A model generated the notes under the pieces. It made no database searches. It saw nothing but the letters and a program-made list of their open reading frames with translations, and was not told the origin of the DNA. Both the position numbers and the translations under genes were made by a program. Below, in pieces: positions 44,801-53,547 of a stretch of 64,000 nucleotides of DNA; position 1 is the first letter of the stretch, and the number at the start of each line of letters is the position of its first letter. Origin of the DNA: Bacteroides sp. (GTDB lineage: Bacteria > Bacteroidota > Bacteroidia > Bacteroidales > Bacteroidaceae); assembly GCA_017471925.1 (NCBI GenBank), contig JAFURM010000053.1, positions 1 to 64,000 on the forward strand. Reading direction: 5' to 3'.

Positions 44801-45837
44801 TGAAGATTTCCGGCAGCGGCATCGGACTGATTCTCGTCAGAAAGCTGGTGAAGATGCACCAGGGCAAAATCTGCATTGAGAGCGTGGAGCAGCAGGGCAC
44901 CACCGTGAAGATGATCTTCCCCAAAGCGCGCGAAGCCTCCTCCTCCGCCACTCCGGCCACGCCTGTCAACCAGAAGGAGAGCATCCCCGTCATGCCGGCA
45001 GCCTTCCACGTGACGGGCACCGCCCCTAAGCCGGCCGCTGAAACGGAGGAACAAGAGAAACCCCGCCTGCTGGTTGTGGAAGACAATGACGGACTGCGTA
45101 ACTACCTCACACAACTGCTGGGCAGGGAGTATATTGTGAGGAGCTGTACCAATGGCAAAGAGGCACTTGTCATCACACCGGAATTCCGTCCCGACCTCAT
45201 CCTGTCGGACATCATGATGCCTCAGATGGGTGGCGACGAACTGTGCCGCGCCATCAAGAACGACCTGGCCACCTCCCACATCCCCGTACTACTGCTCACC
45301 GCCCTGGGTGAAGAGAAGCACATACTTGACGGACTGCAAATCGGTGCCGACGACTACATCGTGAAGCCATTCAACGTAAACATCCTGAAGGCAAGCATCG
45401 CCAACCTGCTGCACAACCGTGCCCTGCTACGTAGGAAGTATGCTAATTTCGAAATAGACAACGACTTGCCCACACCGCTTCCCGAGTGCAGTACTCCGCT
45501 GGACTGGCAGTTCATGAACAACGTGAAGAAGAAAATTGAGGAGCAGTTGGACAACACGGACTTCACGGTAGACACGCTGTGTAGCGCACTCCACATGAGC
45601 CGCACCAGCTTCTACAACAAGCTGAAAGCACTGACGGGGGAGGCTCCTGCTGTTTTTGTACGCAACTACCGCCTGAAGCGGGCAGCCGACCTGCTACAGG
45701 AGAACCGCATGAGCGTCACCGAGATTGCCGAACGCACGGGCTTCAACGACACCAAGTACCTCCGGGAGGTCTTCAAGAAACGCTACGGCATCAGCCCCAG
45801 CCAATACAGGCAGGAAAAAGGACATAGGCACGGCTGA
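41854..45837 (+). CDS. hybrid two-component system regulator (HTCS)
   Basis: 1,327 residues in one chain. It has a signal peptide (about 1-21) and a periplasmic two-propeller sensor of Reg_prop repeats (about 25-650, repeated G-IWLGGY/DLWFGTSNGI patterns). A Y_Y_Y domain (about 700-770) and a membrane helix (about 772-795) follow. The kinase has phospho-acceptor His812 (TTAHDIRTPLTL). The receiver has Asp1119 (ILSDIMMP). A C-terminal AraC-type HTH (about 1225-1322) completes it. Such proteins sense a glycan fragment in the periplasm and switch on a polysaccharide utilisation locus. No SusC/SusD pair adjoins it, so its target is elsewhere. A TTTG-N20-TTAATTTG promoter-like sequence precedes it at about 41767-41798. 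An eight-G run lies beyond the stop (45848-45855). Confidence 0.95.
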   Translation: MRTVVRIACLLLLLPLFAYAQTFRYIGVENGLSNRRVFSLQQDSTGYMWFLNSDGIDRYNGKNFKHYPLGEEQASFTFPIHQGWIWQDRQGTLWVVGKNGNIFRYDKQHDRFKRLHKSAGPSATISYSYMDRTNHIWLCYSKEILLYDTQKQEIRTIPNLFRSEITAIEQQDEEHFFIGTSSGIRHCCLHEGRLQMLPQETLDAIRTQVSTLYLHSEAGKLFIGTYGRGVFTYDINGKTITDPHSELEEVNITRIKPLTPSELLIATEGMGLYKIDVNTCLTTPYLNTDHERYNGMNGNNISDLHVDKEKRIWLINYPFGITLIDNRYTNYNWIKHSVGNGQSLVNDRVHAIIEDSEGDLWFGTSNGISLYRTRSRQWHTFLNQQNSKSKNRSQTFLTLCEVAPGTIWAGGYSPGIYRIDKAGLSVDHFLPGQFTPDSIRPDKHIRAITKDSAGDIWLGGYYNLKRMEPRSNRVRLYPGINYITAIIDNDDHHLWVGTSAGLYLLEKESGNYTPIELQEEIPYINSLYQSEGGLLYIGTNGAGLYIYNHRKKSFTHYHKDNCALVSNNIYTILPETDGIILMSTENGISGLNVKGKVFHNWTKEQGLLSSRFSAASGTIRRNKNFIFGSTSGAVEFPAGTRMPGYTYSPMIFSNFRVSYKEVYSNESGSPLKQDINDSRRLDLSYFQNTFGFKVSAINYDAPDNALFYWKFKEKTQTWSRVPEDGMLRFINLAPGRYTLQVRAVSKEEPYKYFEERELYITVAQPLWLSHWAFAGYLLIIILIFVSTFRFMILRKQKRISDEKTRFFITTAHDIRTPLTLIKAPLEEALNSGHLEEKESDNLSMALRNANSLLQMATNLINLERAVVHSSKLSLAEYNLHEYLQDIYHLFHSYAASKHITLTYESDFRELYVCFDKEKMDSILKNILSNAMKYTPEHGQVSITAREHNAHWSIDIKDSGIGIPSREQRKLFRLHFRGSNAVNLKISGSGIGLILVRKLVKMHQGKICIESVEQQGTTVKMIFPKAREASSSATPATPVNQKESIPVMPAAFHVTGTAPKPAAETEEQEKPRLLVVEDNDGLRNYLTQLLGREYIVRSCTNGKEALVITPEFRPDLILSDIMMPQMGGDELCRAIKNDLATSHIPVLLLTALGEEKHILDGLQIGADDYIVKPFNVNILKASIANLLHNRALLRRKYANFEIDNDLPTPLPECSTPLDWQFMNNVKKKIEEQLDNTDFTVDTLCSALHMSRTSFYNKLKALTGEAPAVFVRNYRLKRAADLLQENRMSVTEIAERTGFNDTKYLREVFKKRYGISPSQYRQEKGHRHG

Positions 45838-45862
45838 GAAACGTTGAGGGGGGGGGAAGTAT

Positions 45863-46339
45863 TCAGAAGCTGATGCCATACTCATGCTTCACCTCGTCCA
45901 TCACGAAAGTGCTCTCCAGCGACCCTAGGTGCTCCACCGTACCCAGCACATTGAGCACAAACTCCTGATAATACTTCATGTTGGGGGCATGAATCTTCAG
46001 CAGATAGTCAAAACTGCCGGAGATGTTATAGCACTCGGTCACCTGGGGGATTCCCCGGATGATGCGGGTGAACTCTTCGGCAATCTCCCTGTTCAAGCGG
46101 CTCATCTTCACGTTACAGAAGACAATAAAGCCTTGGTTCAGCTTTTCGGCATCGAGCACGGCAATGTATTTCTTGATGTAACCACTGCTCTCCAACCGCT
46201 TCAACCGTTCAAAGACCGGTGTGGAGGAGAGGCTTACGCGTGCGGCCAGTTCCTTGGTGGTCAGCCGGGCATTCTCCTGCAAAGTGCGCAGAATCTGCAA
46301 ATCTGTTCTATCCAACGTATCCATAAGTGACATCTTCAT
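45863..46339 (-). CDS. Lrp/AsnC-family transcriptional regulator
   Basis: 158 residues. An N-terminal winged helix (LDRTDLQILRTLQENARLTTKELAARVSLSSTPVFERLKRLESSGYI) is followed by a RAM/AsnC_trans ligand domain (VTECYNISGSFDYLLKIHAPNMKYYQEFV). It responds to an amino acid or similar small ligand. It is divergently transcribed from the O-acetylhomoserine sulfhydrylase gene, suggesting local control of sulfur amino acid synthesis. The start could be Met3 or Met6. Confidence 0.9.
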   Translation of the reverse strand: MKMSLMDTLDRTDLQILRTLQENARLTTKELAARVSLSSTPVFERLKRLESSGYIKKYIAVLDAEKLNQGFIVFCNVKMSRLNREIAEEFTRIIRGIPQVTECYNISGSFDYLLKIHAPNMKYYQEFVLNVLGTVEHLGSLESTFVMDEVKHEYGISF

Positions 46340-46408
46340 AAAAGAATATTATTCTATCCAAAGCCTGTTCGCAGCAGGCAAACAAGCGGTTTATTCTGTT
46401 TGAAGCAA

Positions 46409-46475
46409 CAAATATAGTGATATTCTCTCAATTTTGAACAAATCTTGTAGGATATTTCTATCCACTCTACCTTTG
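46409..46475. promoter_or_regulatory. divergent promoter region, Lrp gene / sulfhydrylase gene
   Basis: Plus strand: TTG (46445-46447), a 20-bp spacer and TACCTTTG (46468-46475), a full match. Minus strand: TATATTTG at 46409-46416 with TTG about 22 bp upstream. The plus-strand spacer carries the inverted repeat GGATATTTCTATCC, a possible Lrp-type operator placed to occlude RNA polymerase. Confidence 0.6.
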
Positions 46476-46521
46476 TCGCAGCAAACAAGCAAGAATGTAT
46501 CACTTAAAAAATAACAAGATT

Positions 46522-47814
46522 ATGGCAACAAAGAAACTTCACTTCGAGACCCTGCAACTCCATGTAGGACAAGAGCAGCCCGACCCTGCAACCGATGCAC
46601 GCGCCGTACCCATCTACCAGACCACCTCCTACGTGTTCCGCAACTCCCAGCACGCTGCCGACCGCTTCGGCCTGCGCGATGCCGGCAACATCTATGGCCG
46701 ACTGACCAACTCCACGCAGGGCGTATTCGAAACCCGCGTAGCCGCCCTGGAAGGTGGCGTGGCCGGACTGGCCGTTGCCTCCGGTGCTGCCGCCGTGACC
46801 TATGCCCTGCAGAACATCCTGCAGACCGGTGATCACATCGTGGCAGCAGACAACCTCTATGGCGGTTCCTTCAACCTCATTACCCATACACTGACCACGC
46901 AAGGCATCAGCAACACCATCGTCAACGTGAACGACACGGCTGCCCTGGAAGCAGCCATCCGTCCCAACACCAAGGTGATTTATGCCGAGACCTTCGGCAA
47001 TCCCAACTCCGATGTCACCAACATTGAGGCCGTGGCCGAAGTGGCCCATCGGCACGGCATTCCGCTGATTATAGACAACACCTTCGGCACGCCCTACCTC
47101 ATCCGCCCCATTGAGCACGGAGCCGACATCGTAGTCCACTCGGCCACGAAGTTCATCGGCGGCCACGGCAGTTCGTTAGGCGGAGTCATCGTGGACGGCG
47201 GCCGCTTCGACTGGAAGGCCAATGCCGACAAGTTCCCCACCCTGGCCAAGCCCGACCCCAGCTATCACGGAGCCGTCTTTGCCGACGTGGCCGGAAGTGC
47301 CGCCTTCGTAACCCGCATACGGGCCGTCATCCTGCGCGACACGGGAGCCACCATCTCACCCTTCAACGCCTTCATCCTGCTGCAGGGATTAGAGACCCTC
47401 TCGCTGCGGGTGGAACGCCACGTGGCCAACGCGCTGAAGGTGGTGGAATACCTCAGCCATCACCCCAAGGTGGCCAGGGTGAACCATCCCTCCCTGCCCT
47501 CACACCCCGACCATGAGCTCTATCAGCGCTACTTCCCGCAAGGTGGCGGAAGCATCTTCACCTTTGAAATCAAGGGCGGACAAGAGGAAGCCTGGAAATT
47601 CATCGATGCCCTGCAAATCTTCTCACTACTGGCCAACGTGGCCGACGTGAAAAGTCTCGTCATACACCCCTACACCACCACACATTCGCAAATGTCGCCT
47701 GAGGAACTGGCCGAGCAGCACATCACGCCCTCCACAGTGCGCCTCTCCATCGGCACGGAACACATAGACGACATCATAGACGACCTTGCACAAGCTTTTG
47801 AAAAAATATCTTGA
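46522..47814 (+). CDS. O-acetylhomoserine sulfhydrylase (Cys/Met PLP family)
   Basis: 430 residues from [15 protein letters not shown] longer frame adds nine poor N-terminal residues. The PLP-binding Lys is in [12 protein letters not shown], with [22 protein letters not shown] and [18 protein letters not shown] as further family marks. The length fits the O-acetylhomoserine aminocarboxypropyltransferase (MetY) group more than cystathionine gamma-synthase. It converts O-acetylhomoserine and sulfide to homocysteine. It fits the metA gene at 56452, which has the residue for acetyl-CoA use. Probably regulated by the divergent Lrp/AsnC protein. Confidence 0.9.
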   Translation: MATKKLHFETLQLHVGQEQPDPATDARAVPIYQTTSYVFRNSQHAADRFGLRDAGNIYGRLTNSTQGVFETRVAALEGGVAGLAVASGAAAVTYALQNILQTGDHIVAADNLYGGSFNLITHTLTTQGISNTIVNVNDTAALEAAIRPNTKVIYAETFGNPNSDVTNIEAVAEVAHRHGIPLIIDNTFGTPYLIRPIEHGADIVVHSATKFIGGHGSSLGGVIVDGGRFDWKANADKFPTLAKPDPSYHGAVFADVAGSAAFVTRIRAVILRDTGATISPFNAFILLQGLETLSLRVERHVANALKVVEYLSHHPKVARVNHPSLPSHPDHELYQRYFPQGGGSIFTFEIKGGQEEAWKFIDALQIFSLLANVADVKSLVIHPYTTTHSQMSPEELAEQHITPSTVRLSIGTEHIDDIIDDLAQAFEKIS

Positions 47815-47852
47815 GCAGAATGGCTCTGATTTGTTCGATTTATGCTAACTTT

Positions 47853-47886
47853 GCTTCAACAATGGGGGAAACTCCGTTGTTGAAGC
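47853..47886 (+). other. hairpin in the 5' region of mnmA
   Basis: GCTTCAACAA (47853-47862) and TTGTTGAAGC (47877-47886) are perfectly complementary over 10 bp with a 14-nt loop. It starts at the end of a -7-like box (TAACTTTG, 47846-47853), so it would form at the very 5' end of the mnmA mRNA, or alternatively be the terminator of the gene before it (stop at 47814). Confidence 0.5.
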
Positions 47887-47927
47887 AATTAACGCATATT
47901 ACTCACCCACAACAAATCAACAGAACA

Positions 47928-49001
47928 ATGGAAATTGCCGTATTACTTTCTGGAGGCGTAGACAGCTCCGTAGCCGTTCACCTGCTCTGCGAGCAGGGCC
48001 ATCGCCCCTCCCTCTTCTATATCCGCATCAGCAGTGATGAGAACGATGTCATGGACTGCTCCATGGAGGAAGACCTGGAGATGTGCCGTGCCATAGCCCG
48101 CCGTTACGGTCTGCCTCTGGAAGTGGTGGACCTGCACCGCGAGTACTGGGACAATGTCGTGGCCTATGCCATAGAGAAGGTGCGCCGCGGGTTCACGCCC
48201 AACCCCGACGTGATGTGCAACCGTCTCATCAAGTTCGGCTGCTTCGAGCAGCAGGTGGGCTGCCACTTCGACAAGACCGTCACCGGCCACTATGCCACCA
48301 TCCTGACCCGCCACGACAAGACCTGGTTGGGCACGGCCACAGACCCAGTGAAAGACCAGACCGACTTCCTGGCACAGATTGACCAACTGCAAGTAGGGCA
48401 CCTGATGTTCCCCTTGGGACGGCTGCCCAAGTCGGAAGTGCGCCGCATAGCCTTGGAGGCCAACCTGCCCACCGCCCGCCGCCGCGACAGTCAGGGCATC
48501 TGCTTCCTGGGCCGCATCGACTACAACGAGTTCGTACGCCGCTTCCTGGGCGAACGCGAGGGACGCATCGTGGAACAGGAGACGGGCCGTACCATAGGCA
48601 CCCACAGGGGCTACTGGTTTCACACCATCGGACAGCGCAAGGGACTGGGACTGAGCGGCGGTCCCTGGTTCGTCACAGGCAAGGACATTCACGAGAATGT
48701 CATCTACGTCTCCCACGGCTACGACACTCCCCTGCAGTATGGCCATGAACTGACGCTCCGCGATTTCCACTTCATCACCGAGAATCCCTGGAGCGACCAT
48801 CCCACCGGCGAAGACATCTCTGTGATGTTCAAGATTCGCCACACCCCGGAGTTCCTGCCCGGCATACTTACCCCACTGGGCGACGGCAACTATCACCTCG
48901 TCTCCATCTCACCCCTGCAAGGCATCGCCCCCGGCCAGTTCGGCGTCATCTACGACACCGAAGCGGAATACTGCATCGGAAGCGGAGAAATCAGGCTGTG
49001 A
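47928..49001 (+). CDS. mnmA: tRNA-specific 2-thiouridylase MnmA
   Basis: 357 residues from [21 protein letters not shown] longer frame to 47811 is disregarded because it crosses the hairpin and overlaps the upstream gene. The PP-loop SGGVDSS (8-14), catalytic CNRLIKFG and [11 protein letters not shown] with the second Cys are present, and [14 protein letters not shown] is a family mark. It inserts sulfur at U34 of tRNA for Lys, Glu and Gln using ATP and a persulfide donor. The C-terminal beta domain is complete. Confidence 0.93.
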   Translation: MEIAVLLSGGVDSSVAVHLLCEQGHRPSLFYIRISSDENDVMDCSMEEDLEMCRAIARRYGLPLEVVDLHREYWDNVVAYAIEKVRRGFTPNPDVMCNRLIKFGCFEQQVGCHFDKTVTGHYATILTRHDKTWLGTATDPVKDQTDFLAQIDQLQVGHLMFPLGRLPKSEVRRIALEANLPTARRRDSQGICFLGRIDYNEFVRRFLGEREGRIVEQETGRTIGTHRGYWFHTIGQRKGLGLSGGPWFVTGKDIHENVIYVSHGYDTPLQYGHELTLRDFHFITENPWSDHPTGEDISVMFKIRHTPEFLPGILTPLGDGNYHLVSISPLQGIAPGQFGVIYDTEAEYCIGSGEIRL

Positions 49002-49040
49002 AGTTAGAGGCTGTTTGATTTTATTCACTATCTTTGCGCC

Positions 49041-49628
49041 ATGAAGCCGGAGATTGCGATTATAGAGCCCAACACCCTGGCCCTCTTGGGGCTGCAGCGA
49101 CTGATAGAAGAAATCATCCCCGTTGCCACGGTGCGTGCGTTCCGCTCCTTCAGTGAACTGATGGACGACACGCCCGACATGTATGCCCACTACTTCGTGG
49201 CTTCACAGGTCTACTTTGAGCACACGACCTTCTTCCTGGAGCGCCGCCCCAAGAGCATCGTGCTGGCGAGCGGTGAATGCACCCTGTCCCAGTTGGGCGG
49301 CATCACCACCCTGAACACCCAGCAGAGCGAGCACGACCTGGTGAAGTCCATCCTGCAGCTCCACAACCACGGCCACCATCACGCCCACCAGCCCCTGCTC
49401 CCTCCTCAGGCTCCTGCCGAACACGACCTCTCTCCACGCGAAATAGAGGTGCTCGTCCTGCTGACCCGCGGCTTCATCAACAAGGAGATAGCCGACCGGC
49501 TCAACATCAGCCTGACCACCGTCATCACCCACCGCAAGAACATCTCCGAAAAGCTGGGCATCAAGTCACTCTCCGGCCTCACCATCTATGCCGTGATGCG
49601 CGGCTACGTGGAGGTGGACTCCCTGTAG
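49041..49628 (+). CDS. LuxR-type HTH protein with divergent receiver and His-rich linker
   Basis: 195 residues. The N-terminal about 110 residues have receiver-like order (MKPEIAIIEPNTLALLGL) but no acidic pocket or conserved phospho-Asp that I can see (MYAHYFVASQVYFEH in that place). About 111-120 is a His-rich linker (HNHGHHHAHQ). About 130-195 is a LuxR HTH (LSPREIEVLVLLTRGFINKEIADRLNIS, TTVITHRKNISEKLGI). It may bind DNA in response to a metal or another non-phosphorylation signal. It lies upstream of a TonB-dependent receptor, a likely target. The -7-like TATCTTTG ends 4 nt before the start codon. Confidence 0.85.
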   Translation: MKPEIAIIEPNTLALLGLQRLIEEIIPVATVRAFRSFSELMDDTPDMYAHYFVASQVYFEHTTFFLERRPKSIVLASGECTLSQLGGITTLNTQQSEHDLVKSILQLHNHGHHHAHQPLLPPQAPAEHDLSPREIEVLVLLTRGFINKEIADRLNISLTTVITHRKNISEKLGIKSLSGLTIYAVMRGYVEVDSL

Positions 49629-49709
49629 CGGGAGAGGCGACTTCCCCCACGCCTGCAGGAGAGACGACTCCCCTCACACACTCCCCCCGTAAATCCTAAT
49701 AAATGAGGA

Positions 49710-49740
49710 TTGCCCGGGTAGACGCAGTGGCGTACCTTTG
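49710..49740 (+). promoter_or_regulatory. promoter of the TonB-dependent receptor gene
   Basis: TTG (49710-49712), exactly 20 bp, then TACCTTTG (49733-49740). The start at 49781 is about 40 bp downstream. This rules out the longer frame beginning at 49703, which would start before its own promoter. Confidence 0.7.
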
Positions 49741-49780
49741 CAGCCGCAACAAGCAACATCACCCATTCGACCAAGAAACA

Positions 49781-52225
49781 ATGAGAACAAGAAGAATGCA
49801 ACGCATGATGCTGGCGGCACTCCTATGCCTGCCGCTCGGCGGACAAGCCACGGCCCACGAAGCCGACACGCTGAAAGTAGTGGACGTAGAAGAAGTGGTC
49901 ATCGTCTCCACGCCCAAAGAGACCAAGAAGCTGCGCGAACAGCCCGCAGCCGTCACCCTGCTCTCCCGACAAGCCATGCAGGAAGCCCAGGTGGGCCACG
50001 TGAAGGGGCTCACCGCCGTGGTGCCCAACATGTTCATCCCCGACTACGGTTCGCGGCTCACGTCCGCCGTCTACATCCGAGGCATAGGCTCACGCATCAA
50101 TACTCCCTCCGTGGGTCTCTACGTGGACAACATTCCCTATATCGATAAGTCGGCCTTTGACTTCAACTATGCCGACGTAGAACGCATTGACGTGCTGCGC
50201 GGCCCACAGGCCACCCTCTATGGACGAAACGCCATGGGAGGACTCATCAAGGTGCACACCAAGTCGCCCTTCTCCTACCAAGGCACTGACCTGCAGCTCG
50301 GTGTGGTTAGCGACAGTAGCTGCAACGCTGCCGTGACCCACTATCACCGTCTGAGCGACCGTTTCGCCTTCTCTGCCGGTATGTTCTATGAGCACGAGGG
50401 CGGTTTCTTCCGCAACGCAGCCCTGGACAAGAAGAAGATAGACCGGGGGGAGGATGTCGGCGGACGCCTGAGGGGCATCTGGCTTCCCGGCGAGAACTGG
50501 AAGCTGGACCTGAACGTGAGCTATGAATACAGCGACCAGGGAGGCTACCCCTATGGCCTGCGCAACGCAGAAAGCGGCGAGGTGGCCCAACCGGCCTACA
50601 ACCGCGAAAGCAGCTACCGCCGCAACCTGCTGAATGCCGGACTGAACATCGAGCATCAGACACGCCACTTCACCCTGAGTGCCGTCACCGGCTACCAATG
50701 GCTGAAGGACCGCATGTTTCTGGACCAGGACTTCACCACCGCCGACATCTACACGCTGGAACAGGCACAGGGCATACACACCCTGAGCGAAGAGATTGTC
50801 CTGAAGAGTCGTCCCGGCAACCGCTGGCAGTGGACCACCGGTGCTTTCGGCTTCTACCAATGGCTGGACACCGACGCCCCCGTCACCTTCCGCAAGGAGG
50901 GCATGAAGATGCTGGGAGGAATGTTGGGCAGCGTCATCCCTTCACGGATAGAGATCCCCATGCAGGGCGGAATGCAGATGGACGTGCTGCCCACGCTCAC
51001 CCTGAGCAGCAGCGAAATGCCCATCAACGGACGCTTCGACACACCGTTGTTGAATGTAGCCCTGTTCCATCAGTCCACCCTGCGCAACCTCTTCGGGTTG
51101 GAAGGAGTGTCGGCCACCATCGGCCTGAGACTGGACTATGAGAAGATGAAACTGGACTACAACTCGGGCACTGCGCTGGACTATAGCGTAGGCATCAAGG
51201 GAGAGATGAGCAGAAACGGAGAGGTGATGCGCGAGATAGAGATGATGCCCGTCACCGCACTGACCGTGAAGTCGCACTATGTGGGCAAACTCAGCAAGGA
51301 CTACCTGCAACTGCTGCCCAAGGTAGCCGTGCAGTATGACCTGCAAGGTGGACGCGGCAACCTCTATGCCTCTGTCAGCAAAGGCTATCGCTCGGGGGGA
51401 TACAACATCCAGGGATTCTCGGAACTGTTGCAGTCCAGCCTGCGCAACGACATGATGAACCAGGCCAAGGAGGAAATCATGAAGAACGTGCCCGATGCCT
51501 ACAAGAGTCTGGTGGACGCGAACATCCCCGCCGGTGGAGAAAACCCCGATGCCCGCAGTGCCGTGGAGTACAAGCCCGAACAGACATGGAGCTACGAAGC
51601 TGGAACCCACTTGAATCTTCTTGACCACCGATTGCAGGTGGATGCCGCCCTCTTCTGGATGGAGACCAAGGACCAGCAGATTTCCCGCTTCGTCACTTCC
51701 GGACTGGGACGTGAAACGGTGAACGCAGGCAAGAGCCGCAGCCTGGGTGCAGAGGTGGCCCTGACAGCCGCCGTGACCGATGCCCTGCAGCTGAACGCCG
51801 CCTACGGTTACACCCGGGCCACCTTCCGCCATTATGAACTGGGCGACCCCCTATCTGCTGCCGATCCATACGTGAACTACAACGGCAACTACGTGCCCTT
51901 CGTGCCCAAGCACACGCTGAATGTAGGCGGAAGCTATACCTTCCACCTGAAATGGGGAAGCCAGCCGGCGAACATCGTACTCAGTGCCAACTACAACGGA
52001 GCGGGACGCATCTACTGGACGGAAGACAACAGCGTCAGCCAAGGCTTCTATGCCACCCTGAACGGGCGCATCAGTCTGCAAAATGGCAATAGAGAACTGA
52101 GTTTATGGGTGCGCAACGCCCTGGACCGCACGTATGCCTCCTTCTACTTCACCAGCATGAACAACGGCTTCGTACAGCAGGGACGCCCTGTACATGCGGG
52201 CATAGAGGTAAAGTGGAGGTTCTAA
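49781..52225 (+). CDS. TonB-dependent outer-membrane receptor
   Basis: 814 residues from MRTRRMQRMMLAALLC with a signal peptide (to about 26, GGQATA). The plug domain follows (VVIVSTPKETKKLREQPAAVTLL, LYVDNIPYIDKSAFDFN, RGPQATLYGRNAMGGLIKV) with no SusC-type carboxypeptidase-like extension. A beta-barrel ends in an aromatic residue (VKWRF). Such receptors import iron chelates, haem, cobalamin or other large solutes. The ligand is unknown here. The preceding LuxR-type gene with a His-rich linker may control it. It lacks a SusD partner. Confidence 0.9.
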   Translation: MRTRRMQRMMLAALLCLPLGGQATAHEADTLKVVDVEEVVIVSTPKETKKLREQPAAVTLLSRQAMQEAQVGHVKGLTAVVPNMFIPDYGSRLTSAVYIRGIGSRINTPSVGLYVDNIPYIDKSAFDFNYADVERIDVLRGPQATLYGRNAMGGLIKVHTKSPFSYQGTDLQLGVVSDSSCNAAVTHYHRLSDRFAFSAGMFYEHEGGFFRNAALDKKKIDRGEDVGGRLRGIWLPGENWKLDLNVSYEYSDQGGYPYGLRNAESGEVAQPAYNRESSYRRNLLNAGLNIEHQTRHFTLSAVTGYQWLKDRMFLDQDFTTADIYTLEQAQGIHTLSEEIVLKSRPGNRWQWTTGAFGFYQWLDTDAPVTFRKEGMKMLGGMLGSVIPSRIEIPMQGGMQMDVLPTLTLSSSEMPINGRFDTPLLNVALFHQSTLRNLFGLEGVSATIGLRLDYEKMKLDYNSGTALDYSVGIKGEMSRNGEVMREIEMMPVTALTVKSHYVGKLSKDYLQLLPKVAVQYDLQGGRGNLYASVSKGYRSGGYNIQGFSELLQSSLRNDMMNQAKEEIMKNVPDAYKSLVDANIPAGGENPDARSAVEYKPEQTWSYEAGTHLNLLDHRLQVDAALFWMETKDQQISRFVTSGLGRETVNAGKSRSLGAEVALTAAVTDALQLNAAYGYTRATFRHYELGDPLSAADPYVNYNGNYVPFVPKHTLNVGGSYTFHLKWGSQPANIVLSANYNGAGRIYWTEDNSVSQGFYATLNGRISLQNGNRELSLWVRNALDRTYASFYFTSMNNGFVQQGRPVHAGIEVKWRF

Positions 52226-52249
52226 TTGACAGCCAGACTTGTTGACTCG

Positions 52250-53542
52250 TCAGCTGCCTTCTTCTGTTTTCAGCGTCTTCTTCTCTTCTTCAATGCGTAC
52301 AGCCAGTTCGTCAATGCGCTGCTTCAGACGCCCGATTTTCTCTATACAGTCATCGGGCGCATCCTGAATGGCATCGACAAGGGCTGCAGCACGGTTGTTC
52401 CGGGTGGCGGCCGATGAGAGTATGGCGAGCGTCTCGGCCCGGCTGCGCACCGGCTTGAAGCCGTTCTTGCGATAGCGGATGAAGCTGTTCACCAGGTCCA
52501 CCGCCTCCTCCCATAAGTCCTGGGCTTCATTGAAACGGTCCACCACCTGCTTGCGTTTCAGCGTACTGATTTGGGAATAGAGCAGCAGGTATTCGTTCTC
52601 CACCAGTTTGTTCATGCCCGGATTGTGCTTCATGCGCTCCACTACGCCCTCCAGCCGGGCCAGGGAGTCCTGAGCCAGATAGGCTGCCAGTTTCTTCTCC
52701 CACTCCGCAGTGGAGAGGAAGCGGTGTCCGGCATACGAAGCGCCGGCATCGAACTGTTCATAGGTGAGGGGCGGTTCGCACATCTGCCACATGGGGTCGA
52801 AAGGCATGTGGGTGGCCAGCAGCTCGGCCGAGGAGAGCATGAAGTAGCGGTCGTTCAGCAGGGGAGTAAAGGTATAGTCTTCCATCGTCCCAGCTCCCCA
52901 GGTGGGGTCGAACAGATACCATTGTCCGTCCACCATGGCCATGCACCATTCGTGGGGTGTGGGCAGGAGCATTTCCCCGTTGCGGTTGTAGCCCTGGATG
53001 GTCTGGCAGGCAATGCCCACACGGCTGCACAGGTCGCGGAAGAGCAGGGCATACTGCCGGCACACCCCATTCCGCTCGTCCAGTGTCTGCTGCACGTCCT
53101 CCTTTTCGTTATAGATGACGTTGCGCGACTGGAAGTCTGCATAGACGCTATATTCGATGTTGCGTGCAATCCAGATGTAGATGCCTCTCACCAGGTCCTC
53201 TTCGGTCTCCAGACGGGTACTCAGGTATTCGGCCAGCCTCCGTGCACTCCGGGTGTGCACCTCGGGCACGGTGAGGGCGATGGAGTCGGGATATTCGTAG
53301 GCCGTGGAGAGATTGCCGGGATAGGCATAGCCGCCCCATAGCCGTTGTGTCCGCCGGGATTGCCGATAGATGGTGGTATCGGCAAGGCAGGCATCGCAGG
53401 CCGGCCGCAGAGAGGAGGCGGTGGAGACGCAGGAAGAGGGGAAAGAGGGAGCACCGGAGCTCATCGGCCCCGAGCAGAGCAGGGCGGCTGTCCAACAGGC
53501 CGCCTTCCGCCACAGTTGTTTCATTTTCATCGTTGCAGTCAT
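52250..53542 (-). CDS. transglutaminase-like domain protein
   Basis: 430 residues from MTATMKMKQLWRK. The longer frame to 54106 is out of phase inside the upstream gene and rejected. There is a signal-like N-terminus (AACWTAALLCSG). A transglutaminase-like core at about 120-230 has NGVCRQYALLFRDLC (Cys), TPHEWCMAMVDGQWYLFDPTWG (His/Asp). A helical C-terminus follows, rich in Arg/Glu (about 330-430). It is probably periplasmic and may crosslink or cleave peptide bonds. Last gene of a minus-strand operon, 5 bp after the zinc-ribbon protein. Confidence 0.85.
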   Translation of the reverse strand: MTATMKMKQLWRKAACWTAALLCSGPMSSGAPSFPSSCVSTASSLRPACDACLADTTIYRQSRRTQRLWGGYAYPGNLSTAYEYPDSIALTVPEVHTRSARRLAEYLSTRLETEEDLVRGIYIWIARNIEYSVYADFQSRNVIYNEKEDVQQTLDERNGVCRQYALLFRDLCSRVGIACQTIQGYNRNGEMLLPTPHEWCMAMVDGQWYLFDPTWGAGTMEDYTFTPLLNDRYFMLSSAELLATHMPFDPMWQMCEPPLTYEQFDAGASYAGHRFLSTAEWEKKLAAYLAQDSLARLEGVVERMKHNPGMNKLVENEYLLLYSQISTLKRKQVVDRFNEAQDLWEEAVDLVNSFIRYRKNGFKPVRSRAETLAILSSAATRNNRAAALVDAIQDAPDDCIEKIGRLKQRIDELAVRIEEEKKTLKTEEGS

Positions 53543-53547
53543 CTGTG

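Noticed and set aside
47811-47927. N-terminal extension of mnmA
   Set aside because: It overlaps the upstream stop and crosses a hairpin and a promoter-like box. The family start is the ATG at 47928.
49629-49780. Cobalamin riboswitch before the TonB receptor
   Set aside because: The 150-bp region has a promoter and two GGAGAG-CGACT repeats but none of the conserved riboswitch box sequence that I can see.
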